Source of the DNA: Gandjariella thermophila
Lineage (GTDB): Bacteria; Actinomycetota; Actinomycetes; Mycobacteriales; Pseudonocardiaceae
NCBI RefSeq assembly: GCF_005405885.1
Contig: NZ_BJFL01000021.1
Location: 38,963-102,962, forward strand
DNA length: 64,000 nucleotides
Direction: 5' to 3'
The position numbers and the translations under genes are program-made. The notes under the pieces are model-generated. The model did not search any database. It was not told where the DNA came from and saw only the letters and a program-made list of their open reading frames with translations. Positions 17,237-25,437 of this stretch are shown in pieces (positions within the stretch are counted from its first letter, which is position 1; every line of letters starts with the position of its first letter).

Positions 17237-17261
17237 GCGGTCGCGCGCGAACTCGCGGAAA
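17237..17261 (+). repeat. Copy B of the 25-base leader repeat
   Basis: Identical, in inverted orientation, to 15890-15914. It ends at the AAAAGGA ribosome-binding site of the gene at 17272, so both copies act, or acted, as the segment just upstream of translation starts within one regulon. Confidence 0.8.
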
Positions 17262-17271
17262 AGGACGCAAC

Positions 17272-18168
17272 ATGACCGTGAAGATCGCCGCCGCGCCGAT
17301 CTCGTGGGGCGTCTGCGAGGTACCCGGCTGGGGTCGGGTGCTCCCGCCGGCCACCGTGCTCGGCGAGATGGCCGACCTCGGACTTGCCGCCACCGAACTC
17401 GGCCCACCCGGTTACCTGCCCACCCGCCCGGCGGATCTCAAGGGGCTGCTCGCCGGGCACGATCTCGACCTGGTCGGCGGGTTCCTCGCGGTGGTGCTGC
17501 ACGACGCCGCGGCTGCGGAGTCCACAGTGGACGCGGCGGAGCGGTCCGCGGCGCTGCTCGCCTCGGCCGGCGCCGAGGTGCTGGTGCTCGCCGCGGCCAC
17601 CGGCTTGGACGGCTACGACGAGCGGCCCACCCTCGGTGTCGCGCAGTGGCGGCGGCTGGTGGACACCGCCGCCAGGGTGCGGGACGTGGCCGCCCGGCAC
17701 GGGCTGCGTACCGTGCTGCACCCGCACGTGGGCACCCACGTGGAGCGGACCGGCGAGGTGGAGCGCTTCCTCGCCGATTCCGATCTGCCGCTGTGCCTGG
17801 ACACCGGTCACCTGCTGATCGGTGGCACCGATCCGGTGCAACTGGCCCGCCGGCACCCGGACCGGATCGGGCACCTGCACCTCAAGGACGTCCGCGCCGA
17901 CCTCGCCGAGGCGGTCCGCACCGGACGGCTCGGCTACGCCGAGGCGGTGCGCCGGGGCATCTACGTGCCGCTCGGCGACGGCGACGTGGACGTCGAATCC
18001 ATGGTCCGGTTCGTGCATGGCGCCGGTTACCGGGGCTGGTACGTGCTCGAGCAGGACACCGCGCTGGGCGAGGCGGACCCGGTCGACCTACCGGCCAGGC
18101 ACACCGCGCGCAGCCTCGACCATCTCGACCGCATCATCGGTCGGCTACCCGCCGGCGGGCGGCCGTGA
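17272..18168 (+). CDS. iolE: IolE-like inosose dehydratase / sugar isomerase-epimerase (TIM barrel)
   Basis: A 298-residue TIM-barrel protein beginning KIAAAPISWGVCEVPGWG, the hallmark N-terminus of 2-keto-myo-inositol dehydratases. Metal-site strands are visible: TVLHPHVGTHVER, LCLDTGHLLIGGTDP, IGHLHLKDVRAD, and a final VLEQDTALG with the last Glu ligand. The expected reaction is dehydration of scyllo-inosose to a diketo-cyclitol, the step after IolG. ATG 17272 follows AAAAGGA. The 79-base gap after the dehydrogenase contains the 25-base repeat shared with the repressor gene's leader. An epimerase role on another sugar cannot be excluded. Confidence 0.82.
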   Translation: MTVKIAAAPISWGVCEVPGWGRVLPPATVLGEMADLGLAATELGPPGYLPTRPADLKGLLAGHDLDLVGGFLAVVLHDAAAAESTVDAAERSAALLASAGAEVLVLAAATGLDGYDERPTLGVAQWRRLVDTAARVRDVAARHGLRTVLHPHVGTHVERTGEVERFLADSDLPLCLDTGHLLIGGTDPVQLARRHPDRIGHLHLKDVRADLAEAVRTGRLGYAEAVRRGIYVPLGDGDVDVESMVRFVHGAGYRGWYVLEQDTALGEADPVDLPARHTARSLDHLDRIIGRLPAGGRP

Positions 18169-18235
18169 CGCCGCACCTCCGAGGACGATGACGTCCTCGC
18201 CCTCCCGACTCCCCTTCCCCACGAGGAGACCGACA

Positions 18236-19270
18236 ATGACGTCACCCCAGCTCTTCGAACCCCCGGCCGGCCGCCGGCCCCGCCGCGTGCGGGCCCTGCT
18301 TGGTTCGGCGCTCGCCGCCGGTGCGCTGCTGGTCGCCGGCTGCTCCGGCCCCGCGGCCAGCAACGCGCCCACCGCCACCTCCGGCGGCGGATCCGGCGGC
18401 AGCGGCGGGCCCATGCACGTCGCGGTGATCACCCACGGCACCGCGGGCGACGCGTTCTGGAACGTGGTCAAGAACGGGGCCCAGGCCGCCGGCCGGCAAC
18501 TCGGCGTCCAGGTCGACTACAACTCCGACGGCGACCCGGGCAACCAGGCCAAGCTGATCGACAACGCGGTGGCCCAGCACGTGGACGGCCTGGTCGTGTC
18601 GATGGCCAACCCGGACGCGCTGAAGACGTCCATCCAGAACGCGGTCAAGGCCGGCATCCCGGTGGTCACCATCAACTCCGGAGGGAGCCGCAGCGCCGAG
18701 TTCGGCGCCATCGCGCACGTCGGCCAGGACGAGACCATCGCCGGCCAGGAGGCGGGCAAGCGGCTCGCCGCGGCCGGGAAGACCAAGGTGCTGTGCGTGA
18801 TCCACGAGGCCGGCAACGTCGGGCTCAACCAGCGCTGCGACGGCGTCCGCCAGGGCTTCGGCGGTGGGCAGGTGCAGAACCTGCAGGTGGACATCAATAA
18901 CCCGACCGACGTGCAGTCCCGGATCAAGGGCGCGCTGGAGTCCGACAACTCCGTCGACGCGGTGCTCACGCTGAACCCGCAGGTGGCCTCCAGCGCGGTG
19001 AACGCGGTCAACGAGGCGCACTCCAAGGCTGCGGTGGCCACCTTCGACCTGAACTCCGACGTGGCCTCCGAGGTCGCTTCCGGCCAGGTGCTCTTCGCCG
19101 TCGACCAGCAGCAGTACGAGCAGGGCTACCTGCCGATCGTGATGCTCAAGCTGTACCACGACAACGCCAACACGGTGGGCGGCGGGCGCCCGGTGCTGAC
19201 CGGGCCGGGCTTCGTGGAGAAGTCCAATGTGGACAAGGTCGCCAAGTATGCCCAGCAGGGCACGCGGTAG
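18236..19270 (+). CDS. Sugar/inositol ABC transporter substrate-binding lipoprotein
   Basis: A 344-residue protein with an Arg-rich start, a hydrophobic core and lipobox LVAGC, then a Ser/Gly-rich linker and a type I periplasmic-binding fold: MHVAVITHGTAGDAFWNVVKN, DGLVVSMANPDALK, GIPVVTINSGG, FGAIAHVGQDETIAG and TVGGGRPVLTGPGFV. This is the ribose/inositol (Peripla_BP_4) class. ATG 18236 follows ACGAGGAGAC. The permease and ATPase follow downstream, so all three form an importer; the linked enzymes suggest the ligand is an inositol. It is anchored outside the membrane by lipid. Confidence 0.9.
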   Translation: MTSPQLFEPPAGRRPRRVRALLGSALAAGALLVAGCSGPAASNAPTATSGGGSGGSGGPMHVAVITHGTAGDAFWNVVKNGAQAAGRQLGVQVDYNSDGDPGNQAKLIDNAVAQHVDGLVVSMANPDALKTSIQNAVKAGIPVVTINSGGSRSAEFGAIAHVGQDETIAGQEAGKRLAAAGKTKVLCVIHEAGNVGLNQRCDGVRQGFGGGQVQNLQVDINNPTDVQSRIKGALESDNSVDAVLTLNPQVASSAVNAVNEAHSKAAVATFDLNSDVASEVASGQVLFAVDQQQYEQGYLPIVMLKLYHDNANTVGGGRPVLTGPGFVEKSNVDKVAKYAQQGTR

Positions 19271-19339
19271 GGAGGCGGTGTCGATGACCGTCCCCGACCG
19301 CGGCCCCGACCGCCCACTCGGGAAGGGGGTGAGGGGCCG

Positions 19340-20422
19340 ATGACCCGCCAGACGGCGGTGCCGGACGCGGCCGCCGCGCCGGCGCCCGGGCCGGCATCGG
19401 CCGGGGACGAGCGGCTGGCCCGTACCCGGCTGCTCAACCAGCTCGTGGTGCGCCCGGAACTCGGCTCGGTGCTCGGCGCCGTGCTGGTGTTCGTGCTGTT
19501 CTCCGTGGTCACTGACCGGTTCCTCACCCCGTCCGGGGTGGCCACCTGGCTGGACGACTCCGCGACCCTGGGCATCATGGCGGTGGCCGTCTCGCTGCTG
19601 ATGATCGGCGGCGAGTTCGACCTCTCCGCCGGCGTGATGACCGCGTCCACCTCGCTGGTCACCGCGATCTTCGCCACCCAGCTCGGCTGGAACACCTGGG
19701 CGGCGCTCGCCGCGTCGCTGGTGTTCGCGCTGCTCGTCGGGTTCCTCAACGGGTGGCTGGTGATGCGCACCGGGTTGCCCAGCTTCATCATCACGCTGGC
19801 TTCGTTCCTCATGCTGCAGGGCCTGAACCTGGGCGTGACCCGGCTGATGACCGGCACGGTGCAGGTGTCCGGCATGCGGTCGGCGGCCGGCTACGCGTCC
19901 TCCGGGTTCGTCTTCGCGTCCACCATGGACATCGGCGGCACCACCATCCAGGTGTCCATCCTGTGGTGGCTGCTGGTCACCGCGGTGGCGTCCTGGGTGC
20001 TGATGCGCACCCCGTTCGGCAACTGGATCTTTGCGGTGGGCGGCTCCTCGGCCAGCGCCCGCGCGGTCGGCGTGCCGGTCACCCGCACGAAGATCCTGCT
20101 GTTCATGACCACCGCGACCGCGGCGTGGCTGGTCGGCAGCATCAACATCCTGCGGTTCACCACCGCGCAGGCCAACCAGGGCATCGGGCTGGAGCTGCAG
20201 TTCATCGTCGCCGCGGTGGTCGGCGGCTGCCTGCTCACCGGCGGGTTCGGCTCGGCGGTCGGCGCGGCCGTCGGTGCGCTGATCTTCGGCATGGCCCGGC
20301 AGGGCATCGTGTTCGCCCGCTGGGAGAGCGACTGGTTCCAGCTCTTCCTCGGCGCCATGCTGCTGGCCGCGGTCCTGGTGAACAACGCCTTCCGCCGCCG
20401 GGCGGAACGGGTGAGGAGGTGA
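19340..20422 (+). CDS. ABC transporter permease, RbsC/inositol class
   Basis: A 360-residue integral membrane protein of the BPD_transp_2 family. It has an N-terminal cytosolic segment and then about nine to ten hydrophobic stretches, including [39 protein letters not shown] (the conserved GGEFDLS motif), [19 protein letters not shown] and [14 protein letters not shown] [20 protein letters not shown]. It ends with [12 protein letters not shown] 19340 follows AAGGGGGTGAGGGG. Its stop overlaps the ribosome-binding site of the ATPase gene, so the two are coupled. Confidence 0.92.
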   Translation: MTRQTAVPDAAAAPAPGPASAGDERLARTRLLNQLVVRPELGSVLGAVLVFVLFSVVTDRFLTPSGVATWLDDSATLGIMAVAVSLLMIGGEFDLSAGVMTASTSLVTAIFATQLGWNTWAALAASLVFALLVGFLNGWLVMRTGLPSFIITLASFLMLQGLNLGVTRLMTGTVQVSGMRSAAGYASSGFVFASTMDIGGTTIQVSILWWLLVTAVASWVLMRTPFGNWIFAVGGSSASARAVGVPVTRTKILLFMTTATAAWLVGSINILRFTTAQANQGIGLELQFIVAAVVGGCLLTGGFGSAVGAAVGALIFGMARQGIVFARWESDWFQLFLGAMLLAAVLVNNAFRRRAERVRR

Positions 20423-20427
20423 GCCGG

Positions 20428-21222
20428 GTGACCGCTGGACTGATCGAGGTCCGCGACGTCGGCAAGACCTTCGGCAGCGTGATCGCGCTGCGCGAGGTGT
20501 CCACTGTGGTCAACGCCGGCCAGGTGACCTGCGTGCTCGGCGACAACGGCGCCGGCAAGTCCACCCTGATCAAGATCCTGGCGGGGGCGCACCAGCACGA
20601 CACCGGCGAGTTCCTGGTGGACGGTGCGCCGGTGCGGTTCAACTCGCCGAGGGACGCGCTGGAACGCGGCATCGCCACCGTCTACCAGGATCTCGCGGTC
20701 GTTCCGCTGATGAGCGTGTGGCGGAACTTCTTCCTCGGTTCCGAACCGAAGGTGGGCTGGGGACCGTTCACCATGGTCGACCGCCGGAAGGCCAAGGAGC
20801 TGACCAGGGCCTCCCTGGCCGAGTTGGGCATCGACCTGCGCGACGTGGAGCAGCCGGTGGGCACGCTCTCCGGCGGCGAGCGGCAGTGCGTGGCCATCGC
20901 CCGCGCCGTGCACTTCGGCGCCCGGGTGCTGATCCTGGACGAGCCCACCGCCGCGCTCGGCGTCAAGCAGGCCGGCGTGGTGCTCAGGTACGTGGCCCAG
21001 GCCCGCGACCGCGGCCTCGGGGTGGTGCTGATCACCCACAACCCGCACCACGCCTACCCGGTCGGCGACCGGTTCCTGCTGCTCAAGCGGGGCCGCAGCC
21101 TGGGTTGCTTCGACAAGGCGGACATCACCCTGGCGGAGCTGACCAGGCAGATGGCCGGGGGCGCGGAACTGGAGGCGCTGGAACACGAGTTGCGCGCGGT
21201 CGGCGCGGTGGACGGCGGCTGA
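20428..21222 (+). CDS. ABC transporter ATP-binding protein, single nucleotide-binding domain
   Basis: A 264-residue ATPase: Walker [11 protein letters not shown]-loop [12 protein letters not shown], signature [18 protein letters not shown], Walker [13 protein letters not shown] and switch His in [15 protein letters not shown] 20428 is preferred over GTG 20419, since the near-perfect GAGGAGGTGA then has correct spacing; that sequence contains the permease stop. Classical ribose-type systems use a tandem double ATPase of about 500 residues; this one has a single domain and must dimerise, as in the frc/CUT2 single-domain systems. The stop overlaps the kinase start by one base. Confidence 0.92.
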   Translation: MTAGLIEVRDVGKTFGSVIALREVSTVVNAGQVTCVLGDNGAGKSTLIKILAGAHQHDTGEFLVDGAPVRFNSPRDALERGIATVYQDLAVVPLMSVWRNFFLGSEPKVGWGPFTMVDRRKAKELTRASLAELGIDLRDVEQPVGTLSGGERQCVAIARAVHFGARVLILDEPTAALGVKQAGVVLRYVAQARDRGLGVVLITHNPHHAYPVGDRFLLLKRGRSLGCFDKADITLAELTRQMAGGAELEALEHELRAVGAVDGG

Positions 21223-22166
21223 TGGCCGTCCCGGAACTGCTCACCGTGGGCCGGGTGGGGGTGGACCTGTACCCGGAGCAGAGCGGCGTGCCGCTGGCCG
21301 AGGTGCGCAGCTTCGCCAAGTCGCTCGGCGGCACCGCGACCAACGTCGCGGTGGCCGCCGCGCGGCTCGGCCGGCGGTCCGCCGTGCTCACCAAGGTCGG
21401 CCCGGACGGTTTCGGCGACTACGTCCGGCAGGCGCTGACCGGTTTCGGCGTGTCGCCGGAGTTCGTCGGCACCGCTGAGGACCTGCTCACCCCGGTGGTG
21501 TTCTGCGCGCTGGACCCGCCGGCCGACCCGCCGCTGCTGTTCTACCGGCTGCCCACCGCCCCGGATCTCACGCTCACCGAGGTCGACGTGCCCTGGGACG
21601 TGGTCCACGAGGTGCCGCTGCTCTGGGTGACCGGCACCGGCGTGTGCGCCGAGCCGGCCCGGTCCACCCAGCGCCGCATGCTGGCCCACCGCGGCCGGCG
21701 CGAGCACACCGTGCTGGACCTCGACTACCGGCCGATGTTCTGGTCCGATGTGGACAAGGCGCGGCGGGAGATCGGCTGGATGCTGGACCACGTCACGGTC
21801 GCGGTCGGCAACCGGACCGAGGCGGAGGTGGCCGTGGGCACCGCCGACCCGGACGAGGCGGCGCGCCGCATGCTGGACCGCGGGGTGCGGCTGGTGATGG
21901 TCAAGAAGGGCGCGGAAGGCGTGCTGGTGGCTACCCCGGAGGGCAGTTGGACCGTGCCGCCGCGCCCGGTCGACGTGGTGTGCGGGCTGGGAGCCGGTGA
22001 CGCGTTCGGCGGCGCGCTCGCGCACGGCCTGCTCGCCGGCTGGGACCCGGTGCGCATCGCCGGCTACGCCAACGCGGCGGGCGCCCTGGTGGCCGCCCGG
22101 TTGGCCTGCGCGGACGCCATGCCGGACGCGGCCGAGGTCGAGGCGTTCCTCGCCGCCGCCGGCTGA
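21222..22166 (+). CDS. iolC: PfkB-family carbohydrate kinase, probable 5-dehydro-2-deoxygluconokinase
   Basis: A 314-residue ribokinase-fold enzyme. ELLTVGRVGVDLYPEQSGVP at the N-terminus is typical of IolC. SLGGTATNVAVAAARLG is the first PfkB signature, TVLDLDYRPMFW is also IolC-like, and DVVCGLGAGDAFGGALAHGL carries the GAGD anion hole and catalytic Asp. It would phosphorylate 5-dehydro-2-deoxy-D-gluconate in inositol breakdown. The start overlaps the ATPase stop (TGATG), so translation is coupled. iolB, iolD, iolA and the IolJ aldolase are not in the window, so the pathway must finish elsewhere. Confidence 0.85.
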   Translation: MAVPELLTVGRVGVDLYPEQSGVPLAEVRSFAKSLGGTATNVAVAAARLGRRSAVLTKVGPDGFGDYVRQALTGFGVSPEFVGTAEDLLTPVVFCALDPPADPPLLFYRLPTAPDLTLTEVDVPWDVVHEVPLLWVTGTGVCAEPARSTQRRMLAHRGRREHTVLDLDYRPMFWSDVDKARREIGWMLDHVTVAVGNRTEAEVAVGTADPDEAARRMLDRGVRLVMVKKGAEGVLVATPEGSWTVPPRPVDVVCGLGAGDAFGGALAHGLLAGWDPVRIAGYANAAGALVAARLACADAMPDAAEVEAFLAAAG

Positions 22167-22397
22167 CCTTCGGGGTGGGAACACCGTCACCCCGGGAACA
22201 ACCCGCCGCGCGGGTGTGCACGAACGTTCGGCATCACTCGAACGATGCCTCTGACAGCCTGTTCCGGAACCGGACCGACCCTGCGGTGACGAGTATGGGA
22301 ACGCGCCAGCCGGGAACCTACTGAGCCACCCGGCCACGCGTCCGGCACTGGTGCGCAGGAAACGCGCACCGTCGCAGGGTCGCTTCGGCCGGGCACA

Positions 22398-22441
22398 TCG
22401 AAGGGTTGGACCCGCCGTGGCGGGCGGGTCCAACCCTTCGA
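22398..22441. terminator. Bidirectional terminator between the iol-type operon and DUF3073
   Basis: The 19-base arm 22398-22416 (core AAGGGTTGGACCCGCC) pairs without mismatch with 22423-22441 around a 6-base loop. Its position between converging genes suits termination in both directions. Confidence 0.85.
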
Positions 22442-22453
22442 GTCAGCGTGCGG

Positions 22454-22636
22454 TCAACGACGGTACTCGTCGTACTCGTCGTCGTACGGGTCCTCGAACC
22501 TGTCTTCGTCGTGCCGGTTGCCCGAGGACTTGCCGGACAGCTCGCGCTGCAGGGCCTCGAAGTCCGTAGGGGGAGTGTTGTACTTGAGCTCTCGGGCTAC
22601 CTTCGTCTGCTTGGCCTTCTGTCGGCCGCGCCCCAT
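22454..22636 (-). CDS. DUF3073 protein
   Basis: A 60-residue protein from ATG 22636, preceded by GAGGGGG. It starts MGRGRQKAKQTKVARELKYN and ends in an acidic, Tyr-rich tail (DPYDDEYDEYRR), the layout of the actinobacteria-specific DUF3073 family. Function is unknown; a basic head and acidic tail would suit nucleic-acid or ribosome contact (speculation). The gene normally follows purM (Rv0810c in M. tuberculosis); here the iol-type cluster separates them. Confidence 0.88.
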   Translation of the reverse strand: MGRGRQKAKQTKVARELKYNTPPTDFEALQRELSGKSSGNRHDEDRFEDPYDDEYDEYRR

Positions 22637-22820
22637 GGCTCGACCCCCTCGCACAGTGACGGGGCGGCCGGGGGAACGGCGGCCCCGCTCGTCTCGACAA
22701 CTAGTTCCTGGTAACTACCGTACCGTGCCGATGGGGTTCCATGCGACGCGGCAGGGGTGTGGATGAGTTGATGTCCACTGCGCCTCTCCTCGCCCCGCGG
22801 CGCCGTGCCACCATGGGCAC

Positions 22821-23714
22821 GTGCCTCAGCCGTTCGTCGCCTACCTGAGGGTGTACGAACCGTTGTCGGCGTTTGACGCTCCGTTGGCGGAGCGGCTGCG
22901 GGAGGTCGCCGAGCGCGCCCCGCTGCCGCATTCAGCCGTCGGTGAACGTGAGCGCGAGCTGTGGCTTCGATCACAGTTGGCGGCGTCGCCCCGGCTGTTG
23001 CCCGGCGAGCTCCCCAACGGCAGCGCGGACCCGGCCGCACCCCTGGACGTGCTGACCCTGGACCCCGCCGACGTGCCGGTCGACGAGACGGCCACCGTCG
23101 GGGCGGGGCCGCTGGTCTGCCCGCTGGACGTCCGGCCCCGGGCGGCCGCCGCCCTGGTGGGCTTCATGGCCAGCGCCTCGGTGCCGCTGCGCGAGGTGGC
23201 GCTGGGCGTGTCCGCCGAGACGGCGCGGTCCCGGGCGTCCTCGGTGATGGCCGAACTGTCCGGCGGCGCGGTGCACGTCGTGTCCAGCACCTGGACGGTG
23301 CCGCTGCCCTGGTTCGCCCTGTTCGACCCGGAGGCCAAGCACGTGGTGCTGGCGCCGAGGGACGACCCGGCCCGCCAGGTCTGCTGGCGCACCGCGATGA
23401 CCGACGCCCGGCGGCGCACCGCCAGGGCGCACGCGGTGGCCCGCTCGGCGCTCGGCGAGGACGGCCCGGTCCGGGTGCTGCGGGACACCGGAAGGTGGCT
23501 GGAGCACTTCCACCCGCACTCGGCCGTCGAGCTGGACTACGGCGGGCTGGTGCAGCTCATGGACGACGAGACGCTGCTCGCGGATACCTCGGCGGAGGAC
23601 GTCAACGCCATCGTGGCGGCGCTGGAGGTGGCCGACGCGGATGAGGTGGCCAAGCGCTACGAGCGGCTCCGCGAGTTCTGGGGCGACGTGGCCGCGCACG
23701 AGCGCTACGGCTGA
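22821..23714 (+). CDS. Conserved actinobacterial hypothetical protein
   Basis: A 297-residue cytosolic protein starting at GTG 22821, with no membrane segment or signal. It begins PQPFVAYLRVYEPLSAFD and contains VGAGPLVCPLDVRPRAAAAL, TWTVPLPWFALFDPEAKHVV, CWRTAMTDARRRTARAHAV and ELDYGGLVQLMDDETLLAD. These motifs look like a conserved family of streptomycetes and Pseudonocardiaceae that I cannot attach to a function. It converges with rsiG, whose stop is 6 bases away on the other strand. Confidence 0.75.
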   Translation: MPQPFVAYLRVYEPLSAFDAPLAERLREVAERAPLPHSAVGERERELWLRSQLAASPRLLPGELPNGSADPAAPLDVLTLDPADVPVDETATVGAGPLVCPLDVRPRAAAALVGFMASASVPLREVALGVSAETARSRASSVMAELSGGAVHVVSSTWTVPLPWFALFDPEAKHVVLAPRDDPARQVCWRTAMTDARRRTARAHAVARSALGEDGPVRVLRDTGRWLEHFHPHSAVELDYGGLVQLMDDETLLADTSAEDVNAIVAALEVADADEVAKRYERLREFWGDVAAHERYG

Positions 23715-23719
23715 CGCGG

Positions 23720-24349
23720 TCAGTCGCGGTCGCCGGTCTCCGGCGGCTCGGCCGGCTCGCCGCGGGCGGCGGCGAGCAGTTCGTCCACCGACGCCCGGCC
23801 CTGCTGGTAGCGGCTGGCGATCTCGGCGTTCAGCCGGTCAACCACCGCCTGCACCTCGCGGCGCCGCTGGGACACCGACGCCTCCTCGGCGACGAACGTG
23901 CGCAGCGCCTGGTCCAGCTTGCCGTCGGACAGCGAGGTCACGTCGGACAGGTCCACGTCGGCGACCAGCGCCTCCACGTGCCTGCGGTGCGCCTCCGCCC
24001 GGGAGGGTTCCAGGGTCTGGTAGCGGCCGTGGCCGGTGGCCGGGCCCAGGGCGTTCACCGCGAGGATCTTGGCGAGCTGGTCCACCACCGATGCCGAGCC
24101 GCCCTCGGACCGCCGGCCCTGCTCGGCCCGGACGATGTCGATCCGCGCGTGCAGCAGCCGGCGCAGGTAGGACAGGTCCGTCTCCTCCTGGGCGGCCTCG
24201 TCCCGCAGCGCGCGCACCTCGCCCAGCGGGCGCTGCTCGATGCCCTTGGTGTAGTCCGGAGCGAGCACGCGGTCGATGCGCCGGCGCCCGCCAGGACGGA
24301 CCTCGATCACATGACCATCCTGCGGCACACCGTTGTCGGACGCCAACAC
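23720..24349 (-). CDS. rsiG: RsiG, c-di-GMP-dependent anti-sigma factor
   Basis: A 209-residue, almost wholly helical protein. In Streptomyces, RsiG holds the sporulation sigma factor WhiG inactive, and does so only with c-di-GMP bound through two copies of E-x3-S-x2-R-x3-Q-x3-D on antiparallel helices. Both copies are visible here: E56-S60-R63-H67-D71, with His replacing Gln, and a perfect E156-S160-R163-Q167-D171, exactly 100 residues apart. Other family marks are RRIDRVLAPDYTKGI, EVRALRDEAAQEETDLSYLR and KLDQALRTFVAEEASVSQRR. GTG 24349 follows AAGGAGGG. No whiG lies nearby, as in Streptomyces. Identification is strong; that it controls WhiG and sporulation here is inferred. Confidence 0.9.
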   Translation of the reverse strand: MLASDNGVPQDGHVIEVRPGGRRRIDRVLAPDYTKGIEQRPLGEVRALRDEAAQEETDLSYLRRLLHARIDIVRAEQGRRSEGGSASVVDQLAKILAVNALGPATGHGRYQTLEPSRAEAHRRHVEALVADVDLSDVTSLSDGKLDQALRTFVAEEASVSQRRREVQAVVDRLNAEIASRYQQGRASVDELLAAARGEPAEPPETGDRD

Positions 24350-24508
24350 CTGCCACCCTCCTTGTGAGCGTTATTCAGTACCGCCCCAGCGACCACGGGC
24401 CCCACGCCCGTGCGAGCGGGCGGTGTGGCGACCGTGCCTGGCGACTGCACCGGCTCCCTGAGTAACGCGAACTTCCGAAACGACACAGTTGTGCGCTGCT
24501 GTGCATGA

Positions 24509-25363
24509 TCAGCCTGTTGCCCGCACGCCGAGCAGCTCGCGGACATCGGCGGCGGGAAGCGGGGGGCGCTGGGCGATCCTCGCCAGACCCGCCGCCCTGG
24601 CCACCAGCTGCGCGTTGTCCTTGACCCGCTCGCCCCTGGCGTAGCTGAGCGTGTCCTCCATACCGACTCGGAGGTGGCCGCCGGCGGACAGCGCGGCCAG
24701 CATCACCGGAATGGCGGTGCGACCGACACCGGTGGCCGAGAACGACGCGCCCTCCGGGAGCAGCCGCAGCGCCGCGACCAGGGTCTCGGTGTCGCCCGGC
24801 ATCCCGCCGGGGACGCCCATCACCAGGTCCACGTGCACGTGGCCGCCGGCCGGCGGGCCGTGCCGGTCGAGCAGCCGGCGCAGCGAGGCGAGCTGGCCGA
24901 GGTCGAAGATCTCGTACTCGGGCACGATGCCGCGCTCCCGCATCCGCTCGTGCAGCTCGACGATGAACTCCCAGCGGTTCATGAACACGTCGTCGCCGAA
25001 GTTCACCGTGCCCATCGTGCAGGACGCCGAGTCCGGCATGGCGTCCAGCACGCGCAGCCGGTCCCGCTCGTGGTCGGTGACCGCGCCGCCGGTGGACAGC
25101 TGCACCACCAGGCCGGTCTCCGCGCGCAGCGCCGCCACGGTCTCCTTGAGCAGCCCGAGGTCGAGGGTCGGCCGGGTGTCGGCGTCCCGGATGTGCACGT
25201 GGATCATGCCCGCGCCCACCGCCTCGCAGTCCCTGGCCGTGCGGACAAGCTCGTCCAGGGTGACAGGCAGGTTCGGCACGTCGGCCTTGGCGTGTTCGGC
25301 CCCGGTCGGCGCTACCGTGATGAGCGTGCCCACCGGGGTGGTGTGGACCGTCGACGCTGACAT
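24509..25363 (-). CDS. BKACE-family 3-keto-5-aminohexanoate cleavage-type enzyme
   Basis: A 284-residue TIM-barrel enzyme of the zinc-dependent beta-keto acid cleavage family, which condenses a beta-keto acid with acetyl-CoA to give acetoacetate and a CoA ester. Visible marks: ITVAPTGAEHAKADVPNLPV, the metal motif MIHVHIRDADTRPTLDL, VVQLSTGGAV, HVHVDLVMGVPGG, FSATGVGR and LRVGMEDTLSYARGE (Glu near the CoA site). Substrates differ widely between members and cannot be told here. ATG 25363 is taken as the start of the conserved part; the frame is open far upstream through antisense DNA. It stands alone, with 159 bases before rsiG. Confidence 0.88.
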   Translation of the reverse strand: MSASTVHTTPVGTLITVAPTGAEHAKADVPNLPVTLDELVRTARDCEAVGAGMIHVHIRDADTRPTLDLGLLKETVAALRAETGLVVQLSTGGAVTDHERDRLRVLDAMPDSASCTMGTVNFGDDVFMNRWEFIVELHERMRERGIVPEYEIFDLGQLASLRRLLDRHGPPAGGHVHVDLVMGVPGGMPGDTETLVAALRLLPEGASFSATGVGRTAIPVMLAALSAGGHLRVGMEDTLSYARGERVKDNAQLVARAAGLARIAQRPPLPAADVRELLGVRATG

Positions 25364-25437
25364 GGTCGCGATCCTGGCACAACTCGGCCCGCTCCGGACG
25401 CCGTACGGCACCCTCGCGCGTGGTGAAGCCGGTGTGG

